From Acidobacteriota bacterium (lineage in GTDB: Bacteria > Acidobacteriota > Vicinamibacteria > Vicinamibacterales > UBA2999), in contig CANKJK010000004.1 of assembly GCA_947482665.1 (NCBI GenBank), positions 205,012-269,011 on the forward strand: 64,000 nucleotides of DNA, given 5' to 3'. The position numbers and the translations under genes were made by a program. The notes under the pieces are model-generated. The model ran no database searches, was not told the DNA's origin, and saw only the letters and a program-made list of their open reading frames with translations. The first letter of the stretch is position 1. Each line of letters begins with the position of its first letter. Below are positions 27,531 to 37,194 of the stretch, one piece after another.

Positions 27531-29801
27531 ATGTTTATGCGGGCGTCCGGCGCTCTACCGCTCCTGATCGCGTGCGCTCTGAGCAGCGTCCCCGCTTTGG
27601 CGCAGGGGGTGGGCGCAGGTCGTGGGGCCTCGCAGGCGCCCGCGCTGGCTCCGGGCGCTCCGCCCGCGCCGATTGCCCCTGAGGTGATTTCCAGAGACGC
27701 CGCCGGCCACGCCACCATCCGGGCCCAACGGGTCACCACCCCCATCAAGATCGACGGCAAGCTCGACGAAGAGGCCTACAGCCTCCCCTCCTTCTCGGGC
27801 TTCATTCAGGCCGAGCCAAAGTCCGGGGAGCCGGCCACCGAGCGCACGGAGGTCTGGCTCCTGTTCGACGACGACAACGTCTATCTCGTCGCCCGCTGCT
27901 GGGAAACGCACCCCGAGCGCATTACCGCAAACGAGATGCGGCGCGACAGCGCGGCGATTCAGTACAACGACCTCATCAGCTTCTCGCTTGACACGTTCTA
28001 CGACCACCGCAATGCCACCAACTTCGGCGTCAGCGTGCTGGGGGGGCGCACCGACGGCCAGGTGACCGACGAGCGCGTGTTCAACATCGACTACAACCCC
28101 ATCTGGAATGTGCGCACGGGTCGATTCCCTCAGGGGTGGGTGATGGAAGCCGCCATCCCCTTCAAGTCGCTCCGCTACAGGCAGGGCCACGATCAGGTGT
28201 GGGGCCTCATCATGCGGCGCTCCAACCGGTGGAAGAATGAAATCTCCTATCTGATCCCGATCCCGGCCGCGCAGTCGTCGCGAGGCACGCTGCTCGTGTC
28301 GGCGGCGGCGTCGGTCGTGGGCCTCGAGGCGCCACGCGGCTCGCGCCGGCTGGAGGTGAAACCCTACGTGACGGCCAGCACCTCGAAGGACCGGGCTGTG
28401 TCGTCCGGGTCAAAGACGGATGCGGCGGTGGGCGGAGAGGTGAAGTACGGCCTCACGCAGAACCTCTCGGCGGACTTCACCTACAACACCGACTTCGCGC
28501 AGGTCGAGGCGGACGAGCAGCAGGTCAACCTCACACGGTTCAGTCTCTTCTTCCCGGAGAAGCGCGAGTTCTTCCTCGAAAACAGCGGCATCTTCTCCTT
28601 CGGCGGCAGCACGGGTGGCAACGTGCCCGTCATGTTCTACAGCCGCCGGATTGGGCTCAACGGCTCCAGCGTGGTGCCGCTCAATGCCGGCGGGCGCCTG
28701 ACGGGCCGGGTCGGCAAGATGACCGTGGGCGCCGTGTCGCTCCGCACGTCTGAGCTGGGTGCGACGCCTGCCACGACCTTCTCCGCCCTCCGCCTCAAGC
28801 GCAACCTGCTGCGCCGGAGCAACCTGGGTCTCATCTACACGGGCCGATCCACGACCCAGGCCGGCGGCACGGGAAACGACGCCTATGGGGCCGACGCCAG
28901 CTTCTCCTTCTTCTCCAACGTCAACCTCTATACCTACTGGGCGCGCTCGCGCACGCCCACCGCGGCGCAATCGGGCGACGACCAGAGCTCCCGCGCGGAA
29001 CTCGATTACACCGGTGACCGCTACGGTGTGCAGGCCCGCTATCTGGCCGTGGGAAGCCACTTCACCCCTGACATCGGCTTCGTCCGCCGGGCAGACATGC
29101 GGGAGGTGCTGGCCCAGGTCCGCTTCAGCCCGCGCACCAGGAAGAGCCGCGTGGTCCGGAAGTATTCCTACCGCTCGTCGTTTCAGCGCGTGGCCAACGG
29201 CGCGGGTCGTCTTGAGTCGCGCGACCTGCTGGGGGAGTTTGCCGCCGAGCTCCACAATGCGGACCGGATCGCGATCACCGCGGACGCGATACACGAATTC
29301 CTGCCCCGTCCATTTGCCATCGCGCCCGGCGTGACGATTCCCGTGGGCGCCTACGACTACAGGAACGTGCGGGCGTCGTGGTTGTTTGGGCAGACCTCGC
29401 GCATGGCGGGTGAGGCCTCCATCGATCAGGGCTCCTTCTACGATGGCTACCGCACGGTCCTCGCCCTGAGCGCGGGGAGAATGGACGTCTCGCCGAGGCT
29501 CTCACTGCAACCGACGGCCTCGATGAATCGCGTCCACCTCGGTGCCGGCGATTTCACGACGAATCTCGTGGGCAGCCGGGTCACCTTCACGATGACGCCG
29601 CTCAGCTTTGCCAGCGCGCTGGTTCAGTACAATTCCTCGACGCACTCGGTGGCGTCGAATCTGCGCCTGCGCTGGGAGTACCAGCCGGGCAGCGAGTTCT
29701 TCGTGGTCTATAACGAGCAGCGTGACACCGGCGCGGCTCGTCTACCTGGGCTGGCCAACCGCTCGTTCATCGTCAAGCTCAACAGACTCGTCCGGTTCTA
29801 A
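27531..29801 (+). CDS. DUF5916 outer-membrane protein with CBM9-like domain (copy 1)
   Basis: I chose the ATG at 27531 because it starts a signal peptide (MFMRASGALPLLIACALSS, cleavage after ALA-Q); the longer frame overlaps the preceding gene. Residues about 60-250 resemble the carbohydrate-binding family 9 fold (IKIDGKLDEEAY, VWLLFDDDNVYLVARCWE). The remaining 500 residues are the DUF5916 region, with FFPEKREFFLENSGIFSFG and a predicted beta-barrel ending in aromatic IVKLNRLVRF, typical of outer-membrane proteins. The function is unknown; transport or processing of glycans or peptides has been suggested by context elsewhere. It is followed 24 bases later by a close paralogue. Confidence 0.87.
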   Translation: MFMRASGALPLLIACALSSVPALAQGVGAGRGASQAPALAPGAPPAPIAPEVISRDAAGHATIRAQRVTTPIKIDGKLDEEAYSLPSFSGFIQAEPKSGEPATERTEVWLLFDDDNVYLVARCWETHPERITANEMRRDSAAIQYNDLISFSLDTFYDHRNATNFGVSVLGGRTDGQVTDERVFNIDYNPIWNVRTGRFPQGWVMEAAIPFKSLRYRQGHDQVWGLIMRRSNRWKNEISYLIPIPAAQSSRGTLLVSAAASVVGLEAPRGSRRLEVKPYVTASTSKDRAVSSGSKTDAAVGGEVKYGLTQNLSADFTYNTDFAQVEADEQQVNLTRFSLFFPEKREFFLENSGIFSFGGSTGGNVPVMFYSRRIGLNGSSVVPLNAGGRLTGRVGKMTVGAVSLRTSELGATPATTFSALRLKRNLLRRSNLGLIYTGRSTTQAGGTGNDAYGADASFSFFSNVNLYTYWARSRTPTAAQSGDDQSSRAELDYTGDRYGVQARYLAVGSHFTPDIGFVRRADMREVLAQVRFSPRTRKSRVVRKYSYRSSFQRVANGAGRLESRDLLGEFAAELHNADRIAITADAIHEFLPRPFAIAPGVTIPVGAYDYRNVRASWLFGQTSRMAGEASIDQGSFYDGYRTVLALSAGRMDVSPRLSLQPTASMNRVHLGAGDFTTNLVGSRVTFTMTPLSFASALVQYNSSTHSVASNLRLRWEYQPGSEFFVVYNEQRDTGAARLPGLANRSFIVKLNRLVRF

Positions 29802-29825
29802 GCGCCGCTGGCGTCCAGGAGTCCC

Positions 29826-32090
29826 ATGTTCCGTTGTGTCATCCCCGGCCTGGTCGTTGGACTGTTGCTCACCGGCCCGGTGTGTGTGTCCGCCCAGGTT
29901 GCCGTCGACCCGCCCGCGCCGGTGGCGCCAGCCACCGTCACCCGAACGCCGGATGGCCGCGCCACGATCCGCGCCGTCCGCGTGACGACGCCGATGCGCA
30001 TTGACGGCAAGCTGGACGAAGCCATCTACAGTCAGGTCCCGCCCATCTCCGACTTCATCCAGAGCGACCCGAAGCCGGGCGAAGTGGCGGCCGAGAAGAC
30101 CGACGTGTGGGTGCTCTTTGACGACTCGCGCGTCTACGTCGTCGCCCGCTGCTGGGAAACGCACCCTGAGCGGATGATCGCCAACGAGATGCGGCGCGAC
30201 AGCAACATCCTCTTTCCCGGCAATGACAACTTCGTCGTCGACCTGGACACCTTTCACGACCGCCGCAACGGCGTGATGTTCGGCGTCAACCCCATCGGCG
30301 GGCGCAATGATGGCCAGGCCCTGAACGGCCAGCAGTACAACGGCGACTACAACCCGATCTGGACCTTCAAGACCGGCCGCTTCGAGGGCGGCTGGACGGT
30401 GGAGATGTCCATTCCGTTCAAGTCGCTGCGCTACACGCCTGGCCGCGAGCAGGTGTGGGGCATGGTCGCCGTCCGGCAGAGCAAGTGGAGGAACGAAGTG
30501 TCGTTCCTGACGAAGATGCCGGCCTCGCGCGGCCATCGCGCCATCCTGGAAACGTCGCTGGGCGCGAACCTGGTGGGCATCGAAGCACCGCTCACCGCAC
30601 GGAACATCGAGGTGAAGCCCTTCGCCATTGCCGACGTGACGACGGACCGCCTGGCCAAGCCCCCTGTCTCGAATGATGTCGGGGCCGACGCTGGTCTCGA
30701 TGTGAAGTACGGGATCACGCGCAATCTGACGGCGGACCTGACGGTCCGCACGGACTTTGCCCAGGTCGAGGCCGACGAGCAGCAGATCAACCTCACCCGC
30801 TTCAACCTCTTCTTCCCGGAGAAGCGCGACTTCTTCCTGGAGAACCAGGGCACCTTCTCCTTCGGCGGCGTGGTGACGTCCGGCTCCGCGGCGGGCGCCA
30901 GTGACGCACCCATCCTCTTCTACAGCCGGCGCATCGGGCTCGATGGCGGCGCCGAGGTGCCGATCCAGGCGGGTGGGCGTCTGACCGGTCGCGTGGGCCG
31001 CTTCAGCCTCGGCGTCATCAACATCGAATCCGGCGACGCGCCCGAGCGGAACCTGCAGGCTACCAACTTCACGGTGCTTCGCCTCAAGCGCGACATCTTC
31101 CGCAAGAGCAGCGTGGGCGTCATGATGACGTCGCGGTCGGCCCTGCGGGCCGGCGGTGGCCGCAACGAAGCCTTCGGCGCGGATGCGTCACTGGGCTTCT
31201 TCGCCAACATGTTCGTCTACGGCTATGTGGCGAAGGCCCGTTCGGAGTCAGCGAAGGCGGGCGACGACATGAGCCACCGCGTGCAGCTCGACTACCCGGG
31301 TGACCGGTATGCGCTGCAGCTCGAACGCCTCGGCGTGGGGAGCCGCTTCGACCCCGGGGTGGGCTTCGCGCGGCGCACCGGCGTCGAGAAGCACTACGCG
31401 CAGGCCAAGTTCACGCCCCGGACCAAGCGCGTGAAGTCGATCCGGAAGTTCAACTACATCGGCTCGTTCTCGCACATCGACAACACCGTGGCCCACCGGC
31501 TGGACACGCGGGTTGTTGACGGCGAGTTCGGTATCGAGCTGCAGAACAGCGACCGGTTCTTCACAGGGTACGCCTCGACCTACGAATATCTGCCGCAGCC
31601 CTTCCGGATCGCGACCGGCGTCACGCTCCCGGTGGGCGGCTACGACTACGGCATCGGCCGCATCGGCTACAACTTTGGCCGGCAGCGGAAAGTCTCGGGA
31701 AACGTGCAGCTCGAGAGCGGGACGTTCTACAGCGGCCATCGCACCACGCTGGCCGTCAGCTCCGGCCGCTACAGCCCGCTCCCGCGCCTCTCGGCCGAGC
31801 CGAACGTCTCCATCAATCGCGTGCGGCTGCCGGTGGGGGACTTCACGACGACCTTGCTCGGATCGCGGGTGACCTACACACTGACGCCCATGGCGTTTGT
31901 GAGCGCGCTCGTGCAGTACAACTCAGGCTCACGCACGGTCAGCACCAACGCGCGGTTGCGGTGGGAGTATCGGCCGGGCAGTGAGTTCTTCGTGGTCTAC
32001 AACGAGCAGCGCGACACGCTCGGTCTCGGCGCGCCGGATCTGCAGAACCGCGCGCTCATCGTGAAGATGAATCACTCGCTGCGGTTCTGA
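29826..32090 (+). CDS. DUF5916 outer-membrane protein with CBM9-like domain (copy 2)
   Basis: A 754-residue paralogue of the preceding gene, beginning with a signal peptide (MFRCVIPGLVVGLLLTGPVC). It has the same CBM9-like segment (MRIDGKLDEAIYSQVPPISD, VWVLFDDSRVYVVARCWE) and the DUF5916 signature FFPEKRDFFLENQGTFSFGG. It ends in IVKMNHSLRF, a terminal beta strand with a C-terminal Phe. The two genes share an operon and arose by tandem duplication. Clear divergence in the loops (for example 330-350, VVTSGSAAGASD) suggests different ligands. Confidence 0.87.
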   Translation: MFRCVIPGLVVGLLLTGPVCVSAQVAVDPPAPVAPATVTRTPDGRATIRAVRVTTPMRIDGKLDEAIYSQVPPISDFIQSDPKPGEVAAEKTDVWVLFDDSRVYVVARCWETHPERMIANEMRRDSNILFPGNDNFVVDLDTFHDRRNGVMFGVNPIGGRNDGQALNGQQYNGDYNPIWTFKTGRFEGGWTVEMSIPFKSLRYTPGREQVWGMVAVRQSKWRNEVSFLTKMPASRGHRAILETSLGANLVGIEAPLTARNIEVKPFAIADVTTDRLAKPPVSNDVGADAGLDVKYGITRNLTADLTVRTDFAQVEADEQQINLTRFNLFFPEKRDFFLENQGTFSFGGVVTSGSAAGASDAPILFYSRRIGLDGGAEVPIQAGGRLTGRVGRFSLGVINIESGDAPERNLQATNFTVLRLKRDIFRKSSVGVMMTSRSALRAGGGRNEAFGADASLGFFANMFVYGYVAKARSESAKAGDDMSHRVQLDYPGDRYALQLERLGVGSRFDPGVGFARRTGVEKHYAQAKFTPRTKRVKSIRKFNYIGSFSHIDNTVAHRLDTRVVDGEFGIELQNSDRFFTGYASTYEYLPQPFRIATGVTLPVGGYDYGIGRIGYNFGRQRKVSGNVQLESGTFYSGHRTTLAVSSGRYSPLPRLSAEPNVSINRVRLPVGDFTTTLLGSRVTYTLTPMAFVSALVQYNSGSRTVSTNARLRWEYRPGSEFFVVYNEQRDTLGLGAPDLQNRALIVKMNHSLRF

Positions 32091-32137
32091 CGGCGAGGGC
32101 CACGGGCTGACCCTCGCCGCTCTGAAGTCTCAGCTCG

Positions 32138-33823
32138 TCAGTCGAGTGGCTCGATCTTCATCACCCTGGCCGTCCGCTTGTTGGTGCCCCAGATGATCGG
32201 CTTCGTCGTGGTCGTGTCGATGGAGAGCTTCTTCACGTCCAGCTCCGCCGGCCACTGGAATTCCACGATCTCGCCGGTCTTGGGATCCAGCTGAATCAGC
32301 CGCTCCGTCATGTTGCTCGGGTAGTAGACGCGGCCCTTGCTGTCCGGCGTGGAGGCCGTATAGGGCTCCGACCAGGGGCGCACGTCCCAGCGCTGCACCT
32401 TGCCGGTCTTGAGGTCCACGACGCTGACCTTATCGCCGAGGTATTCACCGAACCAGAAGCGGTCCTGCGAGTCCACGCGTCCACGGCGCGCCTTGAGTCC
32501 CGGCACCGAGATCCAGGTGACCTTATTCGTCTTGGTGTCGATGCCGATGATGCCGCCAGGCCCGCGGTAGGTCGCGAACCAGGGGTTGCCCTTCGAGTCG
32601 ACGACGTTATGGTAGCCGCCGGAGCCCTTCGGCACGGTCGGGTCGGTCTGATAGCTGAACTTGCCCGTCACCTGCATCGTCTTCGGGTCCACGCGCGTGT
32701 TGCCGGCCCACACGGAGCCGTCGCCGCCGAGCGCTACGAACTGGCTCGCCACGCCCGGGACGGACGTGAACTGCCCAGTCTTCGGGTCGTACTTCGTGAG
32801 CGGGGCCGAGCCCCCCGGGATGCGCATCGGGAACCAGACGTTGTCGTCCTTGTCGACGACGATGTCCTGCCCGCCCTCGAGGTCGCCCTTGGGCACGGCC
32901 GGCATCGGGATCTCGGTGATGGCGCCCGTCTTCGGCTCGAACTTGCCGAGAGTCTGCCGGCTCTGGTCGGTGTACCAGAGGATGCCCTTTGAATCCATGT
33001 CGGAGTCGTGCGAGACGGTTGACGCCGTCGGCATGTCGTACTCGGTGATGATGACCTGCGTGCCCTTGCCCTTGGGGCGGGGCAGGGCCTTCAGCTCAAA
33101 GGGCCACGTCGTGCGGCCGCCGCTTAGATTGTTCTGGGAGAGATACTCGGCGACCTCCGTCCGCGGAAGGCCAGGGAAGAAGCCCCACTCGGGCACGTTG
33201 ACGAAGCCCTCGCGACCGTGCTCCTGGATGCGCGCCGCGCGGCCCCGCTTGTTGTCGTTGCTCACGGCCGTGCCGTCCGAGTAGTAGTTCATCATCCGCA
33301 GCATCGCCTTCAGGAATTCATCCGGCGTGTGCTTGGACTTCAGGATGCGCTGGTAGGTGTGGCAGTAGCCGCAGCTCATCAGCTGGTGGTTGAACCGCTC
33401 CTTCTGCTCGGGCGTGCCGTTCATGCTCGCGGCCCACTCGGCCGAAGTGAGCTGGCTGGCGAGATCCTGTGTCTTCGCGAGGGTGAGGTCCGCCTTCGCG
33501 GCCTTGCCCGCCACCACCGTGGCCGCACCGCCCGAGGCGAGGTCGAAGCCGGTCGCGCGAATCTTCAGTGCATAGGTGCCCGGCTCCAGGTGTGTGCGCG
33601 GGAACGTGTACTCGCCCTTGGCGTTGCTGACGACGGACACCGTGAAGGTGGCGCCCTCGCGGCGGGCGCTCACGACCACGCCCTCCATCTTGCCTTCCTC
33701 TGAGGACGTGACGACGCCTGTCAGGGCCGCTCCGCCCTGCGCCGACACACCCTGGCCCATCAGGGCCGCCAGGCCCAGTACGCCGATGATCCCGGCGAGT
33801 GCGACAAATCGATTCGCGCGCAT
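32138..33823 (-). CDS. Streptogramin-lyase-like beta-propeller with CarboxypepD_reg-like domain and one CxxCH
   Basis: A 561-residue exported protein (signal MRANRFVALAGIIGVLGLAA, cleavage near VSAQ). Residues about 32-115 are a carboxypeptidase-regulatory-like/Ig-like domain (GVVTSSEEGKMEGVVVSARR, PGTYALKIRATGF). A helical segment holds CGYCH at 151-155, one potential haem-c site. The remainder is a Vgb/NHL-type propeller with repeated blades (TKYDPKTGQFTSVPG, NPWFATYRGPGG, DRFWFGEY). Family members named virginiamycin B lyase are mostly of unknown function, and antibiotic inactivation should not be assumed. It sits between DUF5916 genes. The 146-base gap upstream, to the third DUF5916 gene, holds nothing I recognise. 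Confidence 0.83.
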   Translation of the reverse strand: MRANRFVALAGIIGVLGLAALMGQGVSAQGGAALTGVVTSSEEGKMEGVVVSARREGATFTVSVVSNAKGEYTFPRTHLEPGTYALKIRATGFDLASGGAATVVAGKAAKADLTLAKTQDLASQLTSAEWAASMNGTPEQKERFNHQLMSCGYCHTYQRILKSKHTPDEFLKAMLRMMNYYSDGTAVSNDNKRGRAARIQEHGREGFVNVPEWGFFPGLPRTEVAEYLSQNNLSGGRTTWPFELKALPRPKGKGTQVIITEYDMPTASTVSHDSDMDSKGILWYTDQSRQTLGKFEPKTGAITEIPMPAVPKGDLEGGQDIVVDKDDNVWFPMRIPGGSAPLTKYDPKTGQFTSVPGVASQFVALGGDGSVWAGNTRVDPKTMQVTGKFSYQTDPTVPKGSGGYHNVVDSKGNPWFATYRGPGGIIGIDTKTNKVTWISVPGLKARRGRVDSQDRFWFGEYLGDKVSVVDLKTGKVQRWDVRPWSEPYTASTPDSKGRVYYPSNMTERLIQLDPKTGEIVEFQWPAELDVKKLSIDTTTTKPIIWGTNKRTARVMKIEPLD

Positions 33824-33968
33824 GCATCCTCCTCAAAAGCGAGACCCGGAGAGCCGGCGTCACCGCGTGCCGGGCGCGGCACTGGGGCCGGATTCTATCC
33901 CGCCGGAGCGGGCGCCGCGGTGGAGAAGATCGCCGGAAGCGACGTGATCGAGGGAGTGCGCTGGTGGC

Positions 33969-36293
33969 CTAGAACCGCAGCAGCCGGTTCACCTTCACGA
34001 TGACCGACCGGTTCACCAGAGAGGGGAAGGCGGGCGCCAGGGTGTCGCGCTGCTCGTTGTAGACGACGAACAGCTCGCTGCCCGGCTGATATTCCCAGCG
34101 GAACCGCACGTTGGAGGCGACCGATGCGGTGGCCGAGTTGTACTGAATCAGCGCGCTGGCGAACATCAGGGGCGTCACGGTATAGGTGATGCGCGACCCG
34201 ATGAGGTTCGTCGTGAAGTCGCCCTGCGCCAGGCGCACACGGTTCATCGAGACGCTCGGCTCGACCGACAGGTGTGTGCCGAAGCTGGCACGGCCGGCGC
34301 TTGCGCTCAGCACGGTCTTGTGCCCGTTGTAGAAGCTGCCGTGCTCCAGCAGCAGGTTGGCCGAGACGAGTCGCTGGCGGCCGATGTTGTAGCCGAGCTT
34401 GGTGGCGTTGAAGTCGTAGTCCGCCACGGGCAGCGTCACGTTCCTGGCAATGCGGAAGGGCGCGGGGAGTGATTCGTGCGTGCTCAGGTTCGAGACGAAC
34501 ACGCGGTCGCCGTTGTGAAAGTCGATCGCAAACTCGCCATTGACCTCGCGCGTTTCGAGCCGCCCGGTGCCGTCCTCGATGTAGTCCACCGAGCCCGTCC
34601 ACGAGAGCTTGCGCAGGTGCGCGCTCTTCCTGGGCCGTGGGCTGAATCGGCCGACCGCGTAGGTGCGGCGCATGTCGGGTCGAGGCACGAAGCCCACCTC
34701 GGGGTTGAAGTGGTCGCCCACGGTGAGCCGCTCCACCTGCAGGCCGTAGCGGTCGCCGCTGTAGTCCATCTGGGCCCGAACGCTCGCGTTGTCACGGTCG
34801 AGCCCTGGCGTGTGTGACTGCGCCCAGTACGTGTTGACGACCAGGTTGTTGAAGAAGGCGAAGGAGCCGTCGACGCCGTAGACGCTGTTGTGGCCGTTGT
34901 CCAGAACGGAGCGGGAGCGGTCGGTCAGGATGACGCCCACGCTGCTCTTGCGGAGGATGTCGCGCTTGAGGCGCACGGCCGTGAAGTTCGTGGCGCGCGC
35001 GGCGGCCGCCGCGTCCTCGCCGGCCTCGATATTGAGTGCCCCGACGGAGAAGCGCCCGACCCGGCCAGTCACCCGGCCGCCTCCCAGAATGGGGACTTCG
35101 CGTCCGTGGGCGATCCCGATCTGGCGGCTGTAGAAGAGCACGGGCGTCTTGTCGCCAGAGGTCGCGTTCGGCCCTGACCCTGACGGCGCGGCGCCGCCGA
35201 ATGTAAACGTGCCCGAGTTCTCGAGGAAGAACTCCCGCTTCTCCGGGAAGAACAGATTGAACCGCGTCAGGTTCACCTGTTGATCATCGGCCTCCACCTG
35301 CGCGAAGTCCGTCCGTACCGTGACGTCGGCGGTGAGGCTCCTACCGATGCCGTACTTCATGTCCACACCAGCGTCTGCCCCGGGGTTGTTCAGCACCTTC
35401 GGCGTGGCGGCCTTGTCCGTGTTGAGGTCCGTGATGACATAGGGCTTCACTTCCAGATTGCGCGAACTGGTTGGCGCCTCGATGCCGACCACCGCTGGCG
35501 AGAGCGACATCCGGAAGTGCCCCTGCGTGCCGATGGCGGCAGGAATGGGCGTGAGGTAGGACGTCTCGTTCTTCCAGAAGTTCTTCCGCCGGGCCTGAAA
35601 GCCCCAGACCTGCGTGACGCCGGGCGCGAACCTGAGCGACTTGAAGGGGAGCGCGGCCTCCATCGTCCAGCCTCCCTCGAAGCGGCCCGTCTTGAGCGAC
35701 CAGACCGGATTCCAGTCGCGGTTCATCTGCCGCTCATTGGTGATCTGCCCGTCGAGGCGCCCACCAAGCGGATTCACCTCAAAGAGAAAGCCGTTGCGCT
35801 TATCGCGGAAGGTGTCGAAGCTGAAGGCGAATTGGTCCTGCTGGCCGATGTTGCCGTCGCGGCGCATCTCGTTGGCCACCATCCGGTCCATGCGACTTTC
35901 CCAGCACCGGGCCACCACGTAGACGTTGTCGCGATCGAAGAACAGCCACACCTCGGTCTTCTGAGAGGCGGGCGCCCCCTCCAGGGGCTCGTTCTGGATG
36001 AAGCCGGACATGGAGGGCACCGTGGCGTAGATCGCTTCGTCGAGCCGGCCGTCAATCCGCAGCGGCTCGGAGAGCCGCGTGGCACGCACGGTGGCCTGTC
36101 CCGACGCATCACGGGCGATCACCTCGGGCGCCTGGGGTGGCGGTGGGCCACCTGGCGCCACCGGCGTGGGCGACTGCGCCAGCGCCGCGGAGCCCACGAG
36201 GAGGAGGCCTGTGACCGCGAGGCCGATCGTGGCGGCATGAAGCCGGGCGTGTGCGGCGACGCGCACAGAGACGGGGACACAGGCCGCGATCAT
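33969..36293 (-). CDS. DUF5916 outer-membrane protein with CBM9-like domain (copy 3)
   Basis: A 774-residue paralogue on the opposite strand. The signal sequence lies around residues 20-40 (ATIGLAVTGLLLVGSAALAQ), so the true start may be one of several codons after the ATG at 36293. It has a CBM9-like N-terminal part (LRIDGRLDEAIYATVPSMSG, VWLFFDRDNVYVVARCWE), the motif FFPEKREFFLENSGTFTFGG, and the terminal strand IVKVNRLLRF. All three copies in the window therefore keep the same core and a C-terminal aromatic residue. It is followed in the same direction, after 145 bases, by the streptogramin-lyase-like gene. Confidence 0.87.
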   Translation of the reverse strand: MIAACVPVSVRVAAHARLHAATIGLAVTGLLLVGSAALAQSPTPVAPGGPPPPQAPEVIARDASGQATVRATRLSEPLRIDGRLDEAIYATVPSMSGFIQNEPLEGAPASQKTEVWLFFDRDNVYVVARCWESRMDRMVANEMRRDGNIGQQDQFAFSFDTFRDKRNGFLFEVNPLGGRLDGQITNERQMNRDWNPVWSLKTGRFEGGWTMEAALPFKSLRFAPGVTQVWGFQARRKNFWKNETSYLTPIPAAIGTQGHFRMSLSPAVVGIEAPTSSRNLEVKPYVITDLNTDKAATPKVLNNPGADAGVDMKYGIGRSLTADVTVRTDFAQVEADDQQVNLTRFNLFFPEKREFFLENSGTFTFGGAAPSGSGPNATSGDKTPVLFYSRQIGIAHGREVPILGGGRVTGRVGRFSVGALNIEAGEDAAAAARATNFTAVRLKRDILRKSSVGVILTDRSRSVLDNGHNSVYGVDGSFAFFNNLVVNTYWAQSHTPGLDRDNASVRAQMDYSGDRYGLQVERLTVGDHFNPEVGFVPRPDMRRTYAVGRFSPRPRKSAHLRKLSWTGSVDYIEDGTGRLETREVNGEFAIDFHNGDRVFVSNLSTHESLPAPFRIARNVTLPVADYDFNATKLGYNIGRQRLVSANLLLEHGSFYNGHKTVLSASAGRASFGTHLSVEPSVSMNRVRLAQGDFTTNLIGSRITYTVTPLMFASALIQYNSATASVASNVRFRWEYQPGSELFVVYNEQRDTLAPAFPSLVNRSVIVKVNRLLRF

Positions 36294-36357
36294 CCGGCCG
36301 ATCTTACCCGCGCCGAGGGGGAGGGTGCGCAGGGAGCTGCGCCTGGCGTCGAGTGCG

Positions 36358-37194
36358 CTACTGGACGAACAGGTCGTGCGGCAGCGCCGGGATGACGCCG
36401 GTGGCCGTGGCGCGCTGGAAGAGGCCGTCGACGGCTGCGCGACCTTCGACGCCGAGCGACACCGAGAACTGATTCACGTAGAGGTCGATGTGCTTGAACA
36501 TCACCTCGTCCTGCATCTCCTGGGCGTGGTCGCGCACAAAGGGGAGCGTCACGTCTCGGTTGGTAAAGGCGAATTCCACGCTGCGCCGGAGCACCCGGTT
36601 CATCGCGCGCTGCACGTCCACCGGCAGCGTCCGGCGGACGACGATTCCACCGAGCGGAATCGGCAGCCCCGTCTCGGACTCCCAGAACTCGCCGAGGTCG
36701 ACGATCTTCCGGAGGCCCTTCGCCTCGTAGGTGAAGCGGTTCTCGTGGATGATGAGCCCCGCATCGAACCTGTCATCGAGCAGAGCCGGCTCGATCTCCG
36801 AAAAGACCAGTTCCGTCTTGTCCGTCGCGGCTGGAAAGGCCAGGCCGAGCAGGAAGTTGGCCGTCGTGTACGTCCCGGGGATGGCGATGCGGAGGTGGCC
36901 GGCTGCCACCGCGTCTTGCGAGATCGGCCGCTTCGAGATCAGGAGCGGGCCGCAGTTGCGCCCGAGGGCGCTGCCGGCGTCGAGCAGGGCATAGCGGTCG
37001 GCGCAGTACGCAAACGCGTGATAGCTCAGCTTGGTGACGTCGATCCCGCCCGCGAAGGCGTCCCGGTTGAGCGCCTCCACATCAGCCATCCGCACGTCGA
37101 ACTCCAGGCCCTCCAGGTCGATGCGCTTGTGCACGATCGCATCGAACATGAAGCAGTCGTTCGGGCACGGAGAAAAGCCGAGCGAAAGCCTCAC
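36358..37194 (-). CDS. mqnD: 1,4-dihydroxy-6-naphthoate synthase
   Basis: The GTG at 37194 overlaps the mqnB stop (GTGA) and gives a 278-residue protein beginning MRLSLGFSPCPNDCFMFDA, the characteristic MqnD N-terminus. The frame upstream is antisense or shadow sequence of mqnB. MqnD converts cyclic dehypoxanthine futalosine to 1,4-dihydroxy-6-naphthoate in the futalosine route to menaquinone. Other matching blocks are YHAFAYCADRYALLDAGSALG, IPGTYTTANFLL and GLIIHENRFTY. It is cotranscribed with mqnB. mqnE is also in this window, 10 kb away; mqnA and mqnC are not seen. Confidence 0.95.
   Translation of the reverse strand: MRLSLGFSPCPNDCFMFDAIVHKRIDLEGLEFDVRMADVEALNRDAFAGGIDVTKLSYHAFAYCADRYALLDAGSALGRNCGPLLISKRPISQDAVAAGHLRIAIPGTYTTANFLLGLAFPAATDKTELVFSEIEPALLDDRFDAGLIIHENRFTYEAKGLRKIVDLGEFWESETGLPIPLGGIVVRRTLPVDVQRAMNRVLRRSVEFAFTNRDVTLPFVRDHAQEMQDEVMFKHIDLYVNQFSVSLGVEGRAAVDGLFQRATATGVIPALPHDLFVQ

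Noticed and set aside
32138..33823. Virginiamycin B lyase antibiotic resistance
   Set aside because: The Vgb-like propeller family is mostly not involved in resistance, and the haem motif and extra domain argue against a streptogramin lyase.
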